A stretch of 40,003 nucleotides of DNA from Cytophagales bacterium (GTDB lineage Bacteria > Bacteroidota > Bacteroidia > Cytophagales > ES-bin-26): contig JACMKY010000379.1 of NCBI GenBank assembly GCA_014379925.1, positions 1 to 40,003 on the forward strand, read 5' to 3'. The position numbers and the translations under genes were made by a program. The notes beneath the pieces are model-generated. The model was not told where the DNA came from. It saw only the letters and a program-made list of their open reading frames with translations, and did not search any database. Each line of letters starts with the position of its first letter. Position 1 is the first letter of the stretch. Below, in pieces: positions 35,726 through 40,003 of the stretch.

Positions 35726-38700
35726 TTATCCAAGTACCGCGTTGAGGATTTCGAAAGCCTGCCGGATGGAGTTTACTTCCCCAAACACCACCAGTGGCTT
35801 TCCTTTTACTTCCTTGAGAACGGCTTTTTTGGGATGCTTTTGCAAATACTGCAACACCTTTCCGAACTGCTCGGACTTGAAGTACGCTTCGTTGGTACCC
35901 GAAACAAAGTAGCCTTTTAAAGTATCGTTCTTCAAGGTTAGTTTCTCGAAGCCGATCGCTTCCGCTCGCCAACGCAGCTTCACGGTTTCGATCAGTTCCG
36001 TTACCTCGCCGGGCAAAGGTCCAAAACGGTCCACCAGTGCACTTTTGAACCTATCTAACGACTCTTCATCCTTGATATTGTCGAGCTTGGAATAAAGGCT
36101 CAGCCGTTCCGAAACGTTGGATACGTACTGCTCGGGAATCAGGATCTGGAGGTCGGTTTCGACCACGCAATCGGGCACCGCCGCCCGGACGGAAATTTCT
36201 TTCTCGAACAATTCCTTGAATTCGTTCTCTTTCAATTCCTGCACGGCCTCGTCCAGGACTTTGTGGTACATATCAAAGCCCAGGTCGGAAATGAACCCGC
36301 TCTGCTCGGCTCCCAGCAGGTTGCCCGCCCCGCGGATATCCAGGTCGCGCATCGCCACCTTGAAGCCATCACCCAGGTCCGTAAATTCTTCCAGGGTGCT
36401 CAGGCGCTTGCGGGCGTCGGTCGAAAGCACGGAGGTGGGCGGCGTAAGCAGGTAGCAGTAGGCCTTCTTGTTGGAGCGTCCCACCCGTCCCCGCATCTGG
36501 TGCAGATCCGACAGCCCGAACATGTGCGCCCGGTTGATGAGGATGGTGTTGGCGTTGGGAATGTCCAGGCCCGACTCGATGATGTTGGTCGAAACCAGCA
36601 CGTCGTACTCTCCCTCGATGAATTTCATCATGGCCTTCTCCAGCTTGGCTCCCTCCATTTGTCCGTGGGCGATGCCAATGCGGGCGTCGGGCACCAGCCG
36701 TAGCACCATGTTTCCGATTTCAATGATGTCTTCGATCCGGTTGTGCACGAAGAAAACCTGGCCGCCCCGTCGCAACTCCGCGCTGACGGCGTCGCGGATA
36801 ATGGCTTCGTCGAACACGTGTAACTCGGTGGTCACGGGCTGGCGGTTGGGCGGCGGCGTGGCAATCACGGACAGGTCGCGCGCGCCCATCAGGGAAAAGT
36901 GGAGGGTCCGCGGAATGGGCGTGGCCGTCAGGGTAAGCGCATCGACGTTGACCCGCATCTCCTTGAGGCGCTCCTTGGTTTTTACCCCGAACTTCTGTTC
37001 CTCGTCCACAATCATCAAACCCAGGTCCTTGAACTTGACGTCCTTGCTCACGATGCGGTGCGTGCCGATGAGAACATCCGTGTGGCCCTTCTCCACGCGC
37101 TGCAAGGTTTCCTTGATTTGCTGGGTAGTTTTGAAGCGGTTGATGTATTCCACCTTGCAGGGGAATTTTTCCAGCCGATCCTTGAAGGTCTTGTAATGCT
37201 GCATGGCCAGGATGGTGGTCGGCACGAGGACGGCCACCTGCTTGCTGTCGTTGATGGCTTTGAACGCCGCCCGAATGGCCACCTCCGTTTTGCCGAAGCC
37301 CACGTCGCCGCAAACGAGCCGGTCCATCGGGTGGGCTTGCTCCATGTCCACCTTGACGTCAGCGGTCGCCTTGGCCTGATCCGGCGTATCCTCGTAGATA
37401 AAAGAAGATTCCAGTTCGGCTTGCATGAAGCTGTCCCTGGAGAAGGCAAAGCCGGGTGCCGCCCGCCGCTTGGCGTAGAGCGTGATGAGTTCCTTGGCAA
37501 TGTCCTTAACCTGCTTCTTGGCCCGCGACTTTTTGGCTTCCCAATCCGACGAACCCAGCTTGTTCATCTGCGGCGGACCACCCTCCTTGCCGCTGTACTT
37601 GGCGATCTTGTGCAGCGAAAGAATGCTCACGTACAGCAAATCGTCGTCGCGGTATACCAGCCGAATGGCTTCCTGTTCGCGCCCGTTGACCTCGATCTTT
37701 TCCAGCCCCGCAAAACGGCCGATGCCGTAGTCGATGTGGGTCACGTAGTCGCCGGGCTGCAAGTTTCGCAGCTCCTTGAGGGTGAGCGCCTTCGACTTGG
37801 CAAATTTCTGACGGGACTTGTACTGGTGAAAACGGTCGAAAATCTGGTGGTCCGTATAGCAGGCCAGTTTCAGCTGTTCGTCCACGAAGCCTTCGCGGAA
37901 AGCAATTTCCAGCGGCTGGAAACGCATATTGGGATCCAGTTCATCGAAAATGGTACTGAGCCGCTCGAACTGTTTCGACGAATCGGCCACCAGCACGTTG
38001 GTGATGCCGTGGGTCTGGTTGTCTTGCAGGTTTTCGATGAGCCGGTTAAAATCCTTGTTGAAGGAAGGTTGGGGTCGGGACTGGTAAGTGAGCTTTTCCT
38101 CCGTCTTGAAGTAAAACCGTTTGCCGAACTCCACAGTAGTAAATGCCTTGATCTGATCCAGGAAATCCCGCCGGGTTTCGTACAACTCCGCCGGGCTGGT
38201 AATCACCTGCGTATTGCCGCTCTGATCGAGGATACCCTGGAAGCTCAGTTCGGCTTTCTCGTAGTACTTCTGAACCACGTCGAGGGTCAGGTCCACGTCC
38301 TTCAGCCAAAGCAGCGCGTCTTCGGGGAAAAACTCCAGGAATGCCTGCCGCGTTTCGTGCAACAACCGGGTTTGCACGTTGGGCACGATGGCCACTGTTT
38401 TGACGCTTTCCAGGGAAAGTTGGTTCAACGGATTAAACGTGCGGATGCTCTCAATCTCATCCCCGAAGAACTCGACCCGGTACGGATATTCGTTAGCGTA
38501 GGAGAAGACATCCACGATGCCCCCGCGCACGGAAAACTGACCCGCTTCGTAGACAAAATCCGTTTTTTCGAACTCATAACCCAGCAGGAGTTCGGTCAGG
38601 AAGTCCGTATCCACCCGCTCCCCTACCCGGGCCGAAAACGTATTTTCGCGCAACGAACGCCGGTTGATTACCTTTTCGGTCAGGGCATCGGCGTACGTGA

Positions 38701-39070
38701 CGACGAGAACCGGGCCCGCGTTCTTTTGGTTGAGGCCGTTCAGCACTTCGGCCCGCATCAGCACGTTGGCGTTGTCGATTTCCTCTACCTGGTAGGGCTT
38801 CTTGTAAGAGGCGGGAAACAGCATCACTTCTTTGTCAACCAGCAAGTTGTGCAGGTCGTTCTGAAAGTAAGCCGCCTCGTCCTTGTCGTGCAGAACGAAC
38901 AGGCAACTGCGGGGATGAATTTGGTGTACGGCGGCAGCCAGCACCGCGTCCAGGCTCCCAACCAATCCTTTCAATTGAATTCGATGCGGAGAGGCTCGTC
39001 CGATCTGACCGGCAATGGTTTGAACCAAGCTGTCTTCCTGATACAACTTTAAAAACTCTTTTACTTTCAA
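35726..39070 (-). CDS. mfd: Transcription-repair coupling factor Mfd
   Basis: A 1114-residue ATP-driven translocase that pushes stalled RNA polymerase off damaged DNA and brings in UvrA. The UvrB-like N-terminal domains come first. The polymerase-interacting domain (about 432-490) has LQPGDYVTHIDYGIGRF, and the RecG-like motor has Walker A CGDVGFGKTEVA (about 583-594), DEEQ, TATPIPRTL and QMRGRVGR. The C-terminal TRCF domain reaches the end. Start: TTG 39100 gives a longer frame, but that codon is inside a perfect -7 element (39098-39105). TTG 39070 begins KVKEFLKLY, matching the usual Mfd N-terminus, so I use it. Confidence 0.94.
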   Translation of the reverse strand: MKVKEFLKLYQEDSLVQTIAGQIGRASPHRIQLKGLVGSLDAVLAAAVHQIHPRSCLFVLHDKDEAAYFQNDLHNLLVDKEVMLFPASYKKPYQVEEIDNANVLMRAEVLNGLNQKNAGPVLVVTYADALTEKVINRRSLRENTFSARVGERVDTDFLTELLLGYEFEKTDFVYEAGQFSVRGGIVDVFSYANEYPYRVEFFGDEIESIRTFNPLNQLSLESVKTVAIVPNVQTRLLHETRQAFLEFFPEDALLWLKDVDLTLDVVQKYYEKAELSFQGILDQSGNTQVITSPAELYETRRDFLDQIKAFTTVEFGKRFYFKTEEKLTYQSRPQPSFNKDFNRLIENLQDNQTHGITNVLVADSSKQFERLSTIFDELDPNMRFQPLEIAFREGFVDEQLKLACYTDHQIFDRFHQYKSRQKFAKSKALTLKELRNLQPGDYVTHIDYGIGRFAGLEKIEVNGREQEAIRLVYRDDDLLYVSILSLHKIAKYSGKEGGPPQMNKLGSSDWEAKKSRAKKQVKDIAKELITLYAKRRAAPGFAFSRDSFMQAELESSFIYEDTPDQAKATADVKVDMEQAHPMDRLVCGDVGFGKTEVAIRAAFKAINDSKQVAVLVPTTILAMQHYKTFKDRLEKFPCKVEYINRFKTTQQIKETLQRVEKGHTDVLIGTHRIVSKDVKFKDLGLMIVDEEQKFGVKTKERLKEMRVNVDALTLTATPIPRTLHFSLMGARDLSVIATPPPNRQPVTTELHVFDEAIIRDAVSAELRRGGQVFFVHNRIEDIIEIGNMVLRLVPDARIGIAHGQMEGAKLEKAMMKFIEGEYDVLVSTNIIESGLDIPNANTILINRAHMFGLSDLHQMRGRVGRSNKKAYCYLLTPPTSVLSTDARKRLSTLEEFTDLGDGFKVAMRDLDIRGAGNLLGAEQSGFISDLGFDMYHKVLDEAVQELKENEFKELFEKEISVRAAVPDCVVETDLQILIPEQYVSNVSERLSLYSKLDNIKDEESLDRFKSALVDRFGPLPGEVTELIETVKLRWRAEAIGFEKLTLKNDTLKGYFVSGTNEAYFKSEQFGKVLQYLQKHPKKAVLKEVKGKPLVVFGEVNSIRQAFEILNAVLG

Positions 39071-39097
39071 AGGGGAAAAGAAGAGTGGGTAAGGCCG

Positions 39098-39105
39098 CAA
39101 AATTA
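39098..39105 (-). promoter_or_regulatory. Probable mfd -7 promoter element
   Basis: TAATTTTG on the minus strand fits the Bacteroidota -7 consensus TAnnTTTG. Transcription would begin near 39092, about 22 bases before the TTG start at 39070. No good -33 element is seen. Confidence 0.5.
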
Positions 39106-39233
39106 CGGCAAAACGAGTTCTCCGAAGGGAATTCCCGGGGATGAAATTGCTAAATGGTGGGGGATTGAAGACCGCGTACGGGCAAAAGGAAAGTTATTCT
39201 GCCGGCAAGGAAGGGTGAGCAACCAGCGACGTG

Positions 39234-40003
39234 TTACTTCAACAAGGTATACACGCCCCACGCCGACAGGTAGGCCAGCGCCGTCATGTAGACGAGTTGG
39301 ATCAAGGGCCAGCGCCAGCCGTTGGTTTCGCGGTAAACCACGGCCACCGTGCTCATGCACTGCATCGCAAACGCGTAGAAAATGAGCAGGGAAAAGGCCA
39401 GCGCCGGCGTGTACATCGGCCCGCCCGTGCGGGGGTTCACCTCCTTGCGCATGCGCTCCTTGATGGTGGCCGCATCGTCGGCATCCCCGCCGAGGCTGTA
39501 GATGGTGGACACCGTACCCACGAATACTTCGCGGGCGGCAAAGGAAGTGATCAGCGCAATGCCAATTTTCCAGTCGTAGCCCAGCGGCCGGATCACGGGC
39601 TCGATGAACTTGCCGAAGTGGCCGGCGTAGGAGTTTTCCAGCTTTTGGGCGGCAATCCGGTTTTCCAGCGCCGACCCGCTCAACGCGGGGTTTGCCCGTC
39701 GCGCACCCGCCTCCGCCCGTTGCATCGCGTCGCCGGGTCCGTAGGAGGCCAGCACCCACAACACGATGGAAATGGCCACGATTACCTTGCCCGCCTCGAA
39801 AACGAAAGCCTTCACCTTCTCGAAAATGGTCAGCCCCACGTGATCCCAACGGGGCATCTTGTACGTAGGTAATTCCATGATGAAGTAGCTCTTCTCCCGG
39901 GCTTTCAGGATGATTTTCATCAGCCAGGCGGAAAACAGCGCGGCCAGGAAGCCCAACAGGTACAGCCCCATCAGGGCAACTCCCTGCAGGTTGAGAAACC
40001 CGA
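39234..40003 (-). CDS. feoB: Ferrous iron transporter FeoB, C-terminal part (cut by window edge)
   Basis: About 255 residues are visible; the gene continues past the right edge, so the N-terminal GTPase domain is not in view. Visible features are the FeoB membrane-domain motifs MELPTYKMPRWDHV, the segment FVFEAGKVIVAISIVLWVLASYG, FAAREVFVGTVSTIYSLG (with the conserved SxxxxxEVF-type core) and CMSTVAVVYRETNGWRW near the end. FeoB moves Fe(II) across the inner membrane and is driven or gated by its G domain. The stop codon is at 39234-39236. It is upstream of mfd on the same strand with a 160-bp gap that holds the mfd promoter element. Confidence 0.93.
   Translation of the reverse strand, partial: GFLNLQGVALMGLYLLGFLAALFSAWLMKIILKAREKSYFIMELPTYKMPRWDHVGLTIFEKVKAFVFEAGKVIVAISIVLWVLASYGPGDAMQRAEAGARRANPALSGSALENRIAAQKLENSYAGHFGKFIEPVIRPLGYDWKIGIALITSFAAREVFVGTVSTIYSLGGDADDAATIKERMRKEVNPRTGGPMYTPALAFSLLIFYAFAMQCMSTVAVVYRETNGWRWPLIQLVYMTALAYLSAWGVYTLLK

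Noticed and set aside
36899..39052. A 717-codon open frame on the + strand opposite mfd
   Set aside because: It mirrors the coding frame of an unmistakable mfd, has a composition of reversed codons (many His, Val, Gly, Gln) and no recognisable motif. Long antisense frames are expected from this codon usage.

Overview
The window looks like chromosomal core DNA from a gliding-type member of the Bacteroidota, most likely order Cytophagales (Spirosomaceae-like). The evidence is the gliding/type IX secretion lipoproteins GldD and GldJ, the Bacteroidota-restricted families (DUF4175 coiled-coil protein, Big_5 lipoprotein, YbeY with a changed third metal ligand), promoter elements of the TAnnTTTG type close to start codons, and weak Shine-Dalgarno signals. 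I see no insertion sequence, integrase, phage gene, CRISPR array, tRNA or rRNA. The species is not identified.

Layout. 1-1.3 kb: a large palindrome and a lipoprotein with two Yx(FWY)xxD repeats. 1.3-7.3 kb: mostly + strand housekeeping genes: gltX (broken by one missing C), a small conserved protein, an AIM24 protein, a convergent rhodanese, gldD and recG, closed by a two-way terminator. 7.3-11.2 kb: a secreted DUF4142 protein, an intergenic gap with four DnaA boxes, a secreted M24 peptidase and a YihY/BrkB membrane protein. 11.3-19.5 kb: a fatty-acid beta-oxidation cluster on the minus strand: acyl-CoA ligase, MarR regulator, hydroxyacyl-CoA dehydrogenase/enoyl-CoA hydratase, thiolase and acyl-CoA dehydrogenase. 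19.6-21.5 kb: a large TPR protein. 21.5-22.2 kb: a 740-bp AT-rich gap packed with DnaA boxes. 22.2-31 kb: a minus-strand train reading DUF4175 protein, RsbW-like ATPase, ybeY, mnmG, methyltransferase, Big_5 lipoprotein. 31-35.5 kb: a peptide-binding lipoprotein, a small conserved protein, comF and gldJ. 35.7-40 kb: mfd and the C-terminal part of feoB, which runs off the right edge.

The most interesting signal is not a gene. Two mirror-image parS-like ParB sites lie between ybeY and mnmG (26.7 kb), and two clusters of DnaA boxes lie at 8.4 kb and 21.5-21.9 kb. Together they suggest that the window covers or lies close to the chromosome's replication origin and centromere. This is an inference from motifs. 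dnaA, parA and parB are not in the window, and gene direction does not change at 21.7 kb, so whole-chromosome skew is needed to settle it.

Other points: gltX needs one extra C to read through; two genes (marR and mfd) have a perfect -7 promoter element inside the longest possible reading frame, which moves their starts to internal TTG codons; and a perfect 34-bp palindrome ends the acyl-CoA dehydrogenase gene.
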